A stretch of 64,000 nt of DNA from Bimastos eiseni (GCA_959347315.1 OY365813.1:33522995-33586994), one strand, 5' to 3'. Shown: positions 1 through 12,010, counted from the stretch's first letter. The notes: generated from the sequence alone by a model not told the origin. Numbers and translations: made by a program.

Positions 1-27
1 ATGAGGATGATGATGACGATGATGGAC

Positions 28-62
28 ATAATAGTAATAATAATAATGATAATAATAATAAT
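28..62. repeat. AAT-type microsatellite
   Basis: Imperfect trinucleotide run of AAT/ATA at the left edge of the window. No coding signal. Confidence 0.9.
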
Positions 63-63
63 C

Positions 64-839
64 GTTTATTTCACACTGATAAACCGCAGTATGGTCGCAA
101 TGAATGATGACAAGTTGATACAGGAGTTGAATTTAATTCTCGGCAGCCAAGCAAGGCACCCATTACGTTAGACATTTAATTTAACCTACAACGCCCCCTA
201 ACGAAAGAAGGACTAGTTAACCTTACTGGGGATACGGGAATCGAATTCGGTTCCTTAGCTCTGGACTCCAGTGTGCTATCAATTATTTTTCGCCGCCCCT
301 CCTTGAGGATTATCATCAGATGTTGTACAGGAACTAATAATTTGGAAAGAAATTGATCACGCCATTGAAATTGGGGTGATATTTTCCCCATTTCTCGCTC
401 ATTAACACTTTTAGCAGACAATTGCTATACAGTTTACAGCCATTTTGTGTCTGCTATCTCGTCATTCTCCTGGGCCACATTAATTTGTAGCTCAGCCGAT
501 AATCCAGATGGATTAATGTAATTGAGAGCGGAGACTCGCAACTTGGTATAATCATACTGGAAATGGGATATGGGCGGAAGGCTGGAAGTGGGTGGAAGGA
601 AAGGGAAGAAGGAAGGAAAGGTGCAAGGTAAAGATGGAAAGGAAAAGAAGGTTCTTCTGGAAATGATAATAGCGGCGCCCGATATTCAATTATTGTCGGT
701 TACGTCAGAGCGCGCCAAAGCAAACAAATGGGGAAACGAGAAGAGAGAGGCAGCAGGAGAGATGAGGTGATTGATACGGGTACAGACTGGAAGGTAGACA
801 AACAAACAAAAGAACATACAAGCATACACAAGAGAGATA
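64..839. other. gene-less stretch
   Basis: No supportable gene. A purine-rich part near 570-660 (GGAAGG-like) gives short open frames of low complexity. An 81-codon minus-strand frame at 176-421 has no recognisable domain. Confidence 0.6.
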
Positions 840-946
840 CAAAGACAGAGCCAGACAGACAGACAGAGTGAGAGAGAGAAAGAGACAGACAGACAGACAT
901 ACAGAAAGACAGAGTGAGAGAGAGACAGACAGACAGACAAAGAGAA
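840..946. repeat. CAGA/GA microsatellite
   Basis: Purine-rich run of CAGA and GAGA units. The open frames read through it on both strands are composed of repeat translation only. Confidence 0.9.
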
Positions 947-1254
947 GAACAGAAGTACAGACCCCGCCTCTTCCTCCGTCCAATTCACTCTTTCTCCTTC
1001 TTAACCCAACCTAAGTTTACACACAGAGACGTGGCCCAGCGCTGTCCAACACAGCGCTTACTCTCAGCGCTCAGCCCATCAATTTCTTCGGTGATTGTCG
1101 ACTCTCTCCTCGTCACAGACGATGCGAAGCAGAACCTGAAGCGAACAGAAAAGGAAAAGGAGCGGAAACGAAAGCGTGATAAAAGTGGTACTTTACCAAA
1201 AACAGGTAGGACCGTATGCCAATTGGCCTACAGTGCGAGCACGTCCTAAACTAG

Positions 1255-1945
1255 TATTCGTAATCATTTTCCTATTAGGCCTAACATCCGTAATAGTATT
1301 CTCAATAGTATTCGTTTTCGTAACGATTTCGTAATCGTATCAGCAATAACATTCTCAATAGTATTTGTAATCGTATTCAAAATAGTATTAGTATTTGTAA
1401 TCACATCCATATTGAGCTCAGTGTTTGTAATGATATTGGTAATTATAATCGTTTCCGCATTCGTAATCACATTAATATACTCATAATAGCAGGACTATAG
1501 GCCTACTCGTCCTCATATTCAAATAGGCTACTATCAGCATTCGCATTCCTATTCCAACAGCAGTTGTTATCATATTCGCAATGGTATTCGTAATTCGATA
1601 AATATTCGTATTTTATATTAATTTTCCTAACTCTATTTGCAATGGTATTCGTAAACGCATTAGATAAATATTCGTATTCCAATTAGTGTTCCTAATTCTA
1701 TTTGCAATGGCATTCGTAAACGCATTAGATAAATATTCGTATTCCAATTAGTTTTCCCAATTCTACTTGCAATGGTATTTGCAATGGTATTCGTAAACGC
1801 ATAAGATAAATATTCGTATTCCAATTAGTATTCGTAATTCTATTTGCAATGGTATTCCTGATCGTATTCGCAAACGTGATAATAATCGTAACGTTATTCG
1901 ATATTGTAATCGCAATGTGTTCGTAATCGTATATCGTATTATAAA
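1255..1945. repeat. degenerate TTCGTAAT minisatellite
   Basis: Long array built on the words ATTCGTA and GTAATCG. From about 1,600 to 1,860 it contains about four copies of a 64-bp higher-order unit that includes TTTGCAATGGTATTCGTAA followed by CGCATTAGATAAATATTCG. Units differ by a few substitutions and one short internal duplication. Confidence 0.85.
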
Positions 1946-2174
1946 CTAAATTTATAAGGCGCCACTAACATCTCATAGCGGGGCACCAGTAAAATGGCAA
2001 GCGCTACGTCAAGTCAGAGTAGTCGCCAAGAGGTACGAAATTGAATGCCATGTCCGGCCGCCAGTTCTATAGACCATATAGAGGCGAGGGGGAGAGAGCG
2101 CATTAATTAATGAATTAATTGATTAATTAATCAACTAATTAGCCCCACCGACTAATGGCCGTTCAACTCCGTCA

Positions 2175-2400
2175 CTGTTCGTACTCTTTCGAAGCCAGTT
2201 CTAGACCTGGATAAAGAAGGAGGGCGCCGTCAATGCTCTTTTTATCACAGTCTCGTTAAGCTTTAACTACTATACCACCTACAGCCAATTCCTCCATTGC
2301 CTGCACTCTAGTATAGCCAGTCCAAAGCCTGGATAAAGGAGGAGGGGAACTCCGATTATTTTTTTAGGCCACCACATAGTGTCGTTAATCTGAAATATTT
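2175..2400 (-). repeat. two copies of dispersed repeat family C
   Basis: Two adjacent segments contain CCTGGATAAAG with GAGGAGG-like sequence and a GTCGTTAA end. In reverse complement they match the family seen at 20,870, 29,110, 37,550 and 37,975 (words TTTAACGAC, TCCTCCTTTATCCAGG and GGGACTGGC). No coding capacity. Probably a short non-autonomous element; class unknown. Confidence 0.6.
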
Positions 2401-3203
2401 ACTAATTATATCGTTTAAGGAAAAAGTGAAATGTTAATGAAAGAGCATCACGAGGGCGGCTGTTCTTAGTGTTCTAGTTTTAACACCTAGTACTGTAACC
2501 GCAGAATTTTGCGAGTTTTAGATTTTAGGGACCGCGGAAAAGTTTGATGTAGGCCTATATGTGTTTAGGAATAATATTATGTATCTTCGTTTATTGAACA
2601 TGTCAGGTAGGCAAACCGCAGCAAGTTACATTCATCAAAACACAAATAAATGCAATGTTAAAAGAGAGAAGGAACTAAGTGACTGAAGCTTAGATATTGC
2701 ACCAGAGGTGGGAATATTAAAGTCATAGTCTAAATAATACCCTATAGGCAGAGAATGTCTATCGTACCTATAGTCAGAAGCTTTGGTGGTTCCAACGTCA
2801 GATATGTTAATTGATCTTGTGAATCTGTTGCGTATTGTTATTTTCGATCTGAATTCGGATGAAATTAAAGTAAAGCGAATTTTCTCAACATCCGTCTGGA
2901 TTTTAACAACGAAAGCGTAGGCTACGATACAGAATTTGCCGACGCAGAGGGATCATGTCGGCCTACAATTACTCCTCGGTAAAAGCACACGCTTCCCTAA
3001 GAAGTAAGATCATTAGAAACATTTAGGCTTACACACTGTACTGTCGTACTATAGTTCGTCGGCCCAATCTGTCAGACTAGTAATAGTTATACTTATTAAC
3101 ATTTAGTTCCTTAAAAATAAGGCAATCTGATTTCGGTGAATCTTAAACTGAAGAAGTGTATGCCTGTAGATGGCTGCGTTTTGTCAGCCTATAAAGTCAT
3201 ATA
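2401..3203. other. gene-less stretch
   Basis: AT-rich sequence with many stops in all frames. I see no gene, RNA or repeat that I can name. Confidence 0.5.
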
Positions 3204-3211
3204 ATGTATAT

Positions 3212-3246
<35 letters not shown>

Positions 3247-3252
3247 TATATA
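3204..3252. repeat. TA dinucleotide microsatellite
   Basis: Nearly pure TA run with single interruptions. Confidence 0.9.
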
Positions 3253-4127
3253 GGGCATACGACTTCCTCCTATTTCTCTTTCTCTTCAGTCTTCTCGAGT
3301 CGTCGTTCTCCTACTCCACCACCTCCGCTTCCTATTTCCATACTCCTTCCCTTCCGTCGCCCACTCTCTGCCGAGTAAGCTACACTTCTGGATCAAAGCG
3401 CCAACGTTTATCCAACTCCTCGCATTCCAACAGATTGCACTGGCTCCATGGATCCAACGCTCGACACACTTACGCAAATAAATAAACATCTGTATTATAC
3501 ATGTATGTGTGTGTGCATATATATATATAAATACAAACTAAAAAGTAGGCTATACGTATAGTTTACACACGCATATACATATATATAATAGGACCTTCTG
3601 CCGCAGAAGTAATTTTTGGAGCGTTGAGAGGACAATGTTAGGCCGCAGAAGCTCCACGCAATTTATATAAAATTATACACGTAGGGCCTATTTATCTATG
3701 CATCAACAAAATGTAACATTAACAATGTAACCAAATGATGCTATTGTTTCCTGACAATAATACATCAAGAAAATCAGTTACTCGAAATTATGAATTTCAA
3801 CAATAGATTGACAGACAGCAATAGGGAAAGTCGTCAAGTCTTACATGGACCGTGGACCCTATTAATACAGGCCTGGCGAGAGGGTGGACAGAGGCAAAAG
3901 CCTAGGGCTACGCCGATTTTAGGAACCCGAAATCGACTTAGGACAAATTATTGTAGATCTAATCAGTTCCACAAAGTTTATGATTTATGCATTTCTAAAC
4001 ATACAGTAATCTTTACTGACACTTAACTACGGTCGGTTGAAACTGCAAGAATCTGAATAAACCGTATTTATCAACTTTTTAAAATATGGAACAAGCACGC
4101 ATCCGTCAATGAGGTCTGTGACTGCTC
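3253..4127. other. gene-less stretch
   Basis: A pyrimidine-rich part at 3,262-3,370 gives short open frames on both strands but no domain. Short TA-rich runs lie near 3,510 and 3,575. Nothing else stands out. Confidence 0.5.
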
Positions 4128-4425
4128 TGCCAATAGAGGCCCCAAATTTCTCTGCCTAGGGTCCCACATTTCTCTGTTTACGGGCCCGGAATTTCTCTGC
4201 CTATGGCCCCAAATTTCTCTGCCTAGGGCCCGGAATTTCTCTGTATACGGGCCCGGAATTTCTTTGCCTATTGCCTCAAATTTCTCTTCTTAGGGCCTGG
4301 AATTTCTATGTTCACGGACCCGGAATTTCTCTGCCTATAGCCCCAAATTTCTCTGCCTAAGGCCCGGAATTTCTCTGTACACGGGCCCGGAATTTCTCTG
4401 CCAATAGGGCCCGGAATAGGGGACG
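4128..4425 (+). repeat. minisatellite with GGAATTTCTCTGCCTA units
   Basis: About a dozen units of roughly 24 bp, each made of a GGGCCC or GGCCCC part followed by an (A)AATTTCTCTG part and a variable CCTA or TACACG part. The array begins after the words GTGACTGCTCTGCC. A degenerate copy in the opposite orientation lies at 8,395-8,690 and small pieces occur near 13,860-13,965 and 18,345. Confidence 0.9.
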
Positions 4426-5494
4426 CAGGTGAAGCAGAAAATTTGAAGCCCGATGTCCACAACTGACATTCCACCCTTCGAACCACTGTGCTGTATCGCA
4501 TCTGTTTGTAAACTAACGATAGATGTCGTATCTTAACTGCGGATGTAGTACTCGGCGCCAGGAAATCACAGAATTAATGGATAGTGTATAATCGTGTGCC
4601 GCATACTAACAGCTGTAGGCACTCCTACATTAATTGATTATACAAGACATATACATAGCTAGAGAGGGCCTGGCATATACATATATACATATACATAGGT
4701 GTGTATACATTATATATACATATATATATACATATATATTTGGTTGTATATATGGGGTGTGCCTGTGAGTGCGTGCGTTGTGGTGGCGCACTGAGCGGAA
4801 TTTCTTGTTTATTTTGACTTTAAGCAAGCATTTGACTCCGTGTCACTATAATAGTTCAGCGGTTTACTTATCACCGCCGCTTGCAGCCATAATAGCCTAT
4901 ATATCACTACATAGTTTATGTATCTGCACTTGTAGGTATAAGTGGTAATTAGATATATATAGTTCTTTATAGAAATATATGTAATTATATATTTTCGTAT
5001 ATATATAATATATTGTCTGTGTATATATATATAGATATATGCACGCGTTGTTGTGATTGTAGCGGTCTTAATGTCAGGGTTGATGTGTTCGGACCGCTTG
5101 GTGGTAAGATCGGATTTCTTGGTAATCGGTTAGTTGCGATGTTTGAGAGAGATTCCTGGTAGGATAATTATTGCTCAAGGTCGTTCTGAAAGGGAGTGGC
5201 TACATCGTCGATTGTAGGAGAGGTATCTGTAATAAGCCACTGGACTGGAATTAGGGACATGGAAGGAACATTAAAGCTGAACGAGAAAAGGAACATTTAG
5301 TTAAGGGAACATCGTTAAAACCGTACGATCGTGTAACCAGTTTTAGACACTGAAGATTTAAGAAGTAAGCAAGTGAGCATTGTAGATGTTCATGATGTGA
5401 ATTGTTGTTATTATTATTCTTGTTATCATTATTGTTTCTATCATTGCTATTTGTATTATTAATATTATTATAATCGTTGGTATTGTTATGGTTG
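4426..5494. other. gene-less stretch with TA-rich runs
   Basis: TATATACA-type runs occur at about 4,670-4,745 and 4,950-5,040. No gene recognised. Confidence 0.6.
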
Positions 5495-5541
5495 TAGTTA
5501 TAATAATAATAACAATAATAATAATAATAATAAATAATAGC

Positions 5542-5581
<40 letters not shown>

Positions 5582-5585
5582 GATA
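5495..5585. repeat. AAT then ATT microsatellite
   Basis: Run of AATAAT followed directly by ATTATT, so the two halves form an inverted repeat. Confidence 0.9.
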
Positions 5586-5741
5586 ATTGTTTATTGTTTA
5601 TTGTATCATTGTTTATTTTCCCAGGTTGAAAATATTCCTCAGTCTCTATAAAACTACAGAAGTTCGCTAAAATGTATGTTCTCATCCCCGTTGTGCTGAA
5701 CAAAAAAGCCTCTGAATGCCTCAACATTATTGTGATTACCT

Positions 5742-6212
<471 letters not shown>

Positions 6213-6219
6213 CTAGTGT

Positions 6220-6268
6220 TACTACTATTATTATTATTATTTTTATTATTACTATTATTATTATCATC

Positions 6269-6303
<35 letters not shown>

Positions 6304-6478
6304 CGTCGTCGTCGTGATCATCATCATCATCATCAGTATTGTTATTATGACTATTAATCATGGTAGTGTTGACGAAAAGCAGATGGCGTTCCCTCGCTGG
6401 ACAGCTACCGAGAGGTTTTGGAATAGGACCTATTCCAAAGGCTCTCGATAGCTGTCCTATTATTACTATTATTGGTAC

Positions 6479-6554
<76 letters not shown>

Positions 6555-6555
6555 T
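6220..6555. repeat. ATT and ATC triplet tracts
   Basis: ATT units, then TCA/TCG units, then a unique part (6,356-6,470) that holds a short inverted pair built on GACAGCTA...CGAGAG and CTCTCGATAGCTGTC, then a pure ATT run (6,473-6,555). Confidence 0.9.
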
Positions 6556-7006
6556 CTAGAAAGAATTTCCGAATTTAACAAAACCCTAACCTCTGCATAG
6601 GTCTTTAACTTCAAACTGAAACAGGGTCTACTTTTCCATAGGCTATGTCCTTTCCCTCTATCCCTCCCTCACCTCTATCGCCGCTTCAATTCTAAGCACA
6701 ATAAACCGTCGAGAAGGCTGTAAACATCTGGATACGATTTCGTTTGATGTTTTTTTGACTGAGCGCTGTAGACAGTTTTTACATTACGATAGACGGAACT
6801 TTTACTGACGAACATTGCTGAATGTTATTCCAGGAAGAACATTGGTTACTTATTAAACAAGTCCATCTGATTGTCTGCTCTCGATGACGTTCTCGACCTT
6901 ACCTGGCAATGTGTTTTTGCTTCACTAAGCGCTATATTAACATCTTGAGATAACAGGACGTACGGTTAGACTACGTAACATTAATTGATGATTGCTATTA
7001 TTCCAG

Positions 7007-7375
7007 GAGAAATTCCATTGGTCACAAGAGCTTTTCTTCCGAACAGTTTCCATTTCGAAAGAACCTTACCGAAGAGAACCTCAATGGAGTTCTCCAAGAC
7101 TACTACTCCGGTGATCAAGGTCTACTCCCGCGGAGGATCGAGTCCTAGGGCGCGGATCCTTGCTCAGATGAGCAGTGACGAGGATGAGGAGGGCCATGGG
7201 AGAAGGGAGAATCAGGCGAGCATTCGGCTCGAAGGGGACCTCAACTGGGCGTCCAAGTACCTGCTGAGTGATCGCGCGTCAAGTATTCCGAGGGGACAGA
7301 ACAGAGGAGGAGGAGGAGGAGGAGGAGGAGCATCATCGTCGAATGAGGACCTCAAGGCGCACAGCCCCGGGTCAG
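7007..7375 (+). CDS. possible internal exon, function unknown
   Basis: Open in one frame from a plausible acceptor (TATTATTCCAG) to a strong donor (TCAG followed by GTAAGA), about 123 codons. The translation is not low complexity in its first two thirds. It has a basic part (TLPKRTSMEF), an acidic cluster (SSDEDEEGHG), then LEGDLNWASKYLLSDRASS, and ends in poly-Gly plus SSSNEDLKAHSPGSG. The exon ends in phase 1. I found no neighbouring exon with matching phase and do not recognise the protein. It may be part of a real plus-strand gene whose other exons are far away, or an old gene fragment. Confidence 0.3.
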
Positions 7376-7704
7376 GTAAGAACAACAATTATAATAAAAA
7401 TAATAATAATATGGCGGGTCACCACTCACCAGTTCCTGGTGGAGTTGAGCCGCAGTGGAGCCCCTGTTTCCAAGGGATACGCAAAATACCTCCTCCACAG
7501 GCTATCAGTTTGCACTAAGCGTTTTAACACTGTTGATCTTAGAGGCACCTTCACAAGGACCAAGAACTCAAAGCTTCATCGCACATCTGTTATTTAGTTT
7601 CTTACAGCCTGAGGGATTGTCTTTACCTCGGGCGGAATTTTTTTTTATATTGCTCGCCAATTAACCCGCTTATTATTCCTGAGAGACGAGATGTAACTCA
7701 GACT

Positions 7705-7808
7705 AAAAACAATAAATCAGTCAATCAATCAATAAATCAATCAATCAGCAAATCAATCGATCAGCAATTCAATCAATCAGTACGTCAATCGGTAAATCAA
7801 TCAATCAG

Positions 7809-7841
<33 letters not shown>

Positions 7842-7850
7842 CATTCATTC
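7705..7850. repeat. AATC tetranucleotide repeat
   Basis: Imperfect AATC run with GTCA and GATC variants. Confidence 0.9.
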
Positions 7851-7854
7851 ATAC

Positions 7855-8140
7855 CTCCCTCCCTGCCTCCCTCCCTGCCTCCATCCATCCTTCGATCCAT
7901 CGATCCATCGATCCATCGATCCATCCATCGATCCATCGATCCATCCATCCATCCATCCATCCATCCATCCATCCATCCATCCATCCATCCATCCATCCAT
8001 CCATCCATCCATCCATCCATCCACCCATCCATCCATCCATCCATCCATCCATCCATCCATCCATCCATCCATCCATCCATCCATCCATCCATCCATCCAT
8101 CCATCCACCCACCCATCCATCCATCCATCCATCCATCCAA
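7855..8140. repeat. ATCC tetranucleotide repeat
   Basis: About 280 bp of ATCC units with rare CACC and CGAT variants. The 95-99 codon Met-Asp-Gly-Trp frames on the minus strand are only repeat translation. Confidence 0.97.
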
Positions 8141-8394
8141 CGTACCCTTTCTAAGTGTTTACTTAAGGCACTTGGCTTCGTCTTAGTTACACAGACCTCT
8201 TCCTTGAGGCGAAAGAGAAAAACCTCTTTGCATGGGGCGTGAGGCGTTCCTCCGGTCGTCGATTAAAACCCGATGTAGCTGTCAATCACAAGTTATCAAC
8301 GCTCTCGCTAATAGCACAGACACGTCTCCTTTTAAAAAAAGAGTTACGCTGCTAGCATACATCCACCCACTCACCCAGCCAACCACTACATCAA

Positions 8395-8690
8395 GGGCAA
8401 GCAGAAAGAAGCTCCGGGCCTTTGGGCAGAGAGATGTCGGGCACACAGGCCGAGAAATTATGGGGCCCTAGGCAGAGAGACTCTGGACCAAAGGTATAAA
8501 AATTATTGGCCCCTAGGGAAAGTAATTACGGGGTCCTATGGTCAAAGGAATTTTGGGCTCACAGTCAGATAAAAATCGTAATAAATAGGTTACTTGTCGA
8601 AGAAATTATGAGCCCATATATAGACTGAAAGATCATGGGGCCCTTAGCACAGAAACTCCGGATCCTTAAGCAGAGCAGTCACGTGCCTCT
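8395..8690 (-). repeat. degenerate inverted copy of the 4,128 minisatellite
   Basis: Contains GGGCAGAGAGAT, GGGGCCCTAGGCAGAGAGA and GCAGAGCAGTCACGTG, which are reverse-complement versions of the units and edge of the array at 4,128-4,425. Units are more diverged here. Confidence 0.75.
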
Positions 8691-9164
8691 TCGACGGAAA
8701 TAGGTGTGTGTTCTATGCATGCTAATTCTGATTGATCTAATTCTAAACGATTGGTAACCTTCATTTTCTAATTCTCATCGATAACCAATTTAAATAATTG
8801 ACAAACTGTTACTTCGGAGTCTGACCGATTTGCAACACGATTTTGATAATTATAACTCGAATCAATTATCAGATTTCAGCAGATAATTCTAGTCTAGCGC
8901 CGATTAGCAGTTGAACTACTAGTGTTCATCACCTTCTGTTTGCCGTTCAATGAACAATAGGCAGATCCAACGGCCTTCATCTGGAGCAGTCAACAGTCTT
9001 TGCAGGTCGAAATCGAAGATCCATATCTCCAATGGTAGGCCTACTAAATTAACAATCGTACGATTGTATTTACAAATATTCGTATCAACCCTAAAGCTAC
9101 CATCGCACTTTCGTATTTGCGAATACTCCCATGAGCCTAACTAAGTTGCAATACGTAAAAGTTC
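8691..9164. other. gene-less stretch
   Basis: AT-rich, no recognised feature before the first tRNA. Confidence 0.5.
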
Positions 9165-9236
9165 GGGCCCGTCCGGGATTTGAACCCGGGACCTCTCGCA
9201 CCCAAAGCGAGAATCATACCCCTAGACCAACGGGCC
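9165..9236 (-). tRNA. tRNA-Pro (anticodon TGG), copy 1
   Basis: A 72-nt cloverleaf on the minus strand. The acceptor stem is GGCCCGT with ACGGGCC and discriminator C. The anticodon stem is CTCGC/GCGAG around loop TTTGGGT, which gives TGG. The T arm is TCCCGGGTTCAAATCCCGGA, with B box GGTTCAAATCC. A TTTT Pol III terminator follows within a few bases. No intron. It is identical to the copies at 9,692 and 10,390, so all three are likely functional. Confidence 0.97.
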
Positions 9237-9349
9237 ACACGGTTAAGCGACCAATGAATGGCATGATACCAACGATCAGTTCAGCGACAAATAGCAATCG
9301 AATTCGTGGTCTAGATGTCCGCAGAGCAGAGGAACCGAGCTCGACACCC

Positions 9350-9382
<33 letters not shown>

Positions 9383-9410
9383 GCAACAATAATAATAACA
9401 ATAATAGCAA
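9350..9410. repeat. AAT/ACA microsatellite
   Basis: AATAAT run grading into AACAAT units just 5' of tRNA copy 1. Confidence 0.85.
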
Positions 9411-9454
9411 CGCCGATTTATAAGGCGCCGTAAATGCGGCCCTAACCACTGCAA

Positions 9455-9595
9455 GGGCGCCACTGGTGTGCGCCTTGTACGGCTGCCGTACAGTTAAACA
9501 CTTAAACTCGAATCTTGCAGTAAGCTATCATTATTCGGTCATGCTATATTTGTAAAAATATTGCGGTTTGTAAGTTTGAAATTAAATGAAGATTT
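9455..9595 (+). mobile_element. dispersed repeat family A
   Basis: Contains TGCGCCTTGTACGGCTGCCG, GTACAGTTAAA and GCGGTTTGTAAGTTTGAAAT. The same words in the same order recur at 9,885, 21,980, 35,755, 36,365, 36,540 and 52,125. Copies are about 130-180 bp, begin near TTCGCTGGGTGGC and end in an A/T-rich microsatellite, which is typical of a short retroposon. No tRNA-like head is obvious. Confidence 0.7.
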
Positions 9596-9691
9596 TGATT
9601 AACATTAATCGCCTATTATGATACTATCACTGCCATTACTACTGACCATCGTGATTATTGTATAATTAAGAATATAATAATTTAAAAGTTT

Positions 9692-9763
9692 GGGCCCGTC
9701 CGGGATTTGAACCCGGGACCTCTCGCACCCAAAGCGAGAATCATACCCCTAGACCAACGGGCC
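9692..9763 (-). tRNA. tRNA-Pro (anticodon TGG), copy 2
   Basis: Base-for-base identical to copy 1 over 72 nt, with the TGG anticodon and intact A and B boxes. A TTTT terminator follows the 3' end (flank AAACTTTTAAA). Confidence 0.97.
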
Positions 9764-9884
9764 ACACGGCTAATTGACCGATAAATGACACGATAAATGA
9801 CACGATAATGACAATCCTAATAGCGCTAAAAAAGCAAAAGAAATCGAGTTCGAGACCCGTATCTCCCGCAATGTTGACTAGTCC

Positions 9885-10020
9885 TTATTTCGCTAGGTGG
9901 CATTAGATACGTCAGATGTATAAAATGATGGAACCTCGCAGGGCTGCCATACAGTTAAATTTGACACTTCTAACAACCTGTCATCGTTTGTTCATGCAAT
10001 GTTTGTGATCGTAATCGCGA
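9885..10020 (+). mobile_element. dispersed repeat family A
   Basis: Starts with TTATTTCGCTAGGTGGC and carries GGGCTGCCATACAGTTAAAT. A partial third head (TTTCGCTGGGTGGCAGC) lies near 10,608, so each tRNA copy is accompanied by a piece of this family. Confidence 0.65.
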
Positions 10021-10389
10021 TCTCAACACTTCTACAGCCTGCGTTGAGTTTGTAGCGCTTTCGAGTAGTATTCTTGAAGGAGCGCTATATAAATTTCAGT
10101 GATGAATGAATTAATGCATGAATGCTATTATTAGGTCTATTAATAGCAAATAACTATCACTGGTGATTTCAGAACTCCCTGTGTTCACGTGAAACTGGGT
10201 GTTCCTCAGGGCTCTCTTCTCCGTCCTCTTCTGTTTATTCTATGTATAATGGCTAGCATACTTTTTCTTTTCCCGATCTGTGGTGCTGCTGCTTAGTTGC
10301 TGATAATGTAAAGGCATTCGTTCATGGTTCCCCTTCATCCCCGTTGCTTTTAGTTGAGAGATATCTAACCGTGCAATGTGTAAAAGCTT

Positions 10390-10461
10390 GGGCCCGTCCG
10401 GGATTTGAACCCGGGACCTCTCGCACCCAAAGCGAGAATCATACCCCTAGACCAACGGGCC
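10390..10461 (-). tRNA. tRNA-Pro (anticodon TGG), copy 3
   Basis: Identical to copies 1 and 2 over 72 nt. The 3' flank reads AAGCTTTTAC, which again gives a Pol III stop. The 5' flanks of the three copies are only loosely similar (shared ACGATAA and CAATAGCAATCG words), so the unit was duplicated some time ago while the genes stayed identical. Confidence 0.97.
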
Positions 10462-10767
10462 AGACATTCGATCGTGTGGTAAACGACACGATAATTGCGA
10501 CCACACCAACGCTACAATAGCAATCGTATTCATATCTTAATTGGAGGTGCGAAGTGTAATTGATAAGACACTGGGGTGCAGAGCATAATTAGGGCTGAAT
10601 GGCCCCTATTTCGCTGGGTGGCAGCTTTTACTAAATCCGATGATGATTCTCAAGTCAACAACCGGGGGCGGAGACTTAGGAGGGCGGCAGGATGGCATGG
10701 TGCCCTCGGAAATTTTGAGTGGAGTGGATGGAGTCGTTTATATCTAAATATTTCACGAATATATTTC

Positions 10768-10799
10768 ACTGTAGGCCTATAAATTTATAGGCCTACAGT
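10768..10799. repeat. perfect 32-bp palindrome
   Basis: Both strands read the same for 32 bp, centred on AAATTT. Each arm is ACTGTAGGCCTATAAA or its complement. It is built from the window-wide word TAGGCCTA. Confidence 0.95.
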
Positions 10800-11179
10800 T
10801 CTTCCGCTGTTCGCCCTATAACATTATTGCTGCATCTATGTTTGAGAATTGAAATTTTTAAGACTTGTCCCACAGACAATTTTTTTACTTGCCCTCCCCT
10901 CTAACCCCCGACAAAATCTCCGCCTGTGGCGACAGTGAGAATGATGATGCTGATGATGACAACACCACGATGATCATTCTGGATAGATGTAATTCTCCTG
11001 TGTGTCTAAATTTCTGTTTCAAACTCTTCAGCAGAAGTTTCGAGAAGAGCGAGACGAAGTCAACGGAGGAATTAGGTCTGTGAGGTCGAGCAGAGCCAGC
11101 GCCTCTCCTCTGTCGACAAGGAAGAACTTCGGTTCAAGGTCAAATCGATTGTTTCAATTATTCAATTGTCTGTTCTTTC

Positions 11180-12010
11180 ATAGCGCCCCTTCCACCCCGC
11201 TCTCCCTATCATCCATCGTGCATATCTCATTTCATATCTCCCTCCCTACCACTCTGCCTCCCTCCCTGCTCCTCCCTGCCTCACTTCCTGCCCATATCTC
11301 TGCCTCCCTCATTCCATTTCTGTCTCTCGTAATCGTGATCTCAAAATTTCTACAGCGTCAACAAAAGCGAAGTCGCGGGAACCAGCTTATTTACAGGCGC
11401 TTAAAAAGTTAAAATCCAGAGTCAGACGTACAGGCAGACGACTAAGGTGGATGATGTTTGTAGTTGAAACAGCGAGGAAGGGAGAGAGGGCGAAGGGGAT
11501 TCAGGATAGGGTTTGTGAAAAAGCAATGGCCTCAGTCTCACTGGTTCACTCTCTGTCTTTCTACCTCACTACCTTATTCCATCCATCCATCCCTCACTCC
11601 CTGCCTCTTTCTCTCATTCCATCCCTGCATCCCTACATCCTTCACTCCATCTCTCCCTCCCCATGTATGTCACTCTGTCTGTCTGTCTGTCTGTCTTTCC
11701 CTCTTTCTCATTTCTTTTCTCTTATCCTAATTCCTTCCAACCTTTGTCCCATGTTCTCTTAATCAATTCATGTCGTTATCATTTCTTATTTTAGTCATCC
11801 CTTCCTCCATCCATTCTTTCCTCCTTCGCTTTCTGGATGCCTGCTTCCTTCCCTACCTTCTACCTGCATGCCTCTCTGCGCCAATGCCTTCCTCTGCTTT
11901 CTTACCTACCTTCCTGCCCGTCCGCCTGCATGCATCCTATCTATCCAACCTGACTCCTTCTCTCGCTGCCTCACTTTCCATGTCTCCCACCCAGCCTGCA
12001 AGTGTTGTTA
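11180..12010. repeat. pyrimidine-rich low-complexity region
   Basis: Long CCTCC, CATCC, CTGTCTGT and TTCC runs. Several open frames of 88-136 codons are low-complexity read-throughs. The first part of one frame (11,030-11,160) is charged and looks more protein-like, but I cannot define both splice sites. Confidence 0.7.

Noticed and set aside
4128..4425. Regularly spaced repeats that could suggest a CRISPR array
   Set aside because: Units vary, are contiguous without unique spacers, and the genome is eukaryotic. It is a minisatellite.
7841..8140. Met-Asp-Gly-Trp repeat proteins on the minus strand
   Set aside because: All three minus-strand frames of an ATCC repeat stay open; no start context, splice sites or unique sequence.
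11002..11412. Plus-strand frame with QQKFREERDEVNGGIRSV
   Set aside because: Protein-like start but phase does not fit the exon at 7,007-7,375, no certain donor, and it continues into pyrimidine-rich low complexity.
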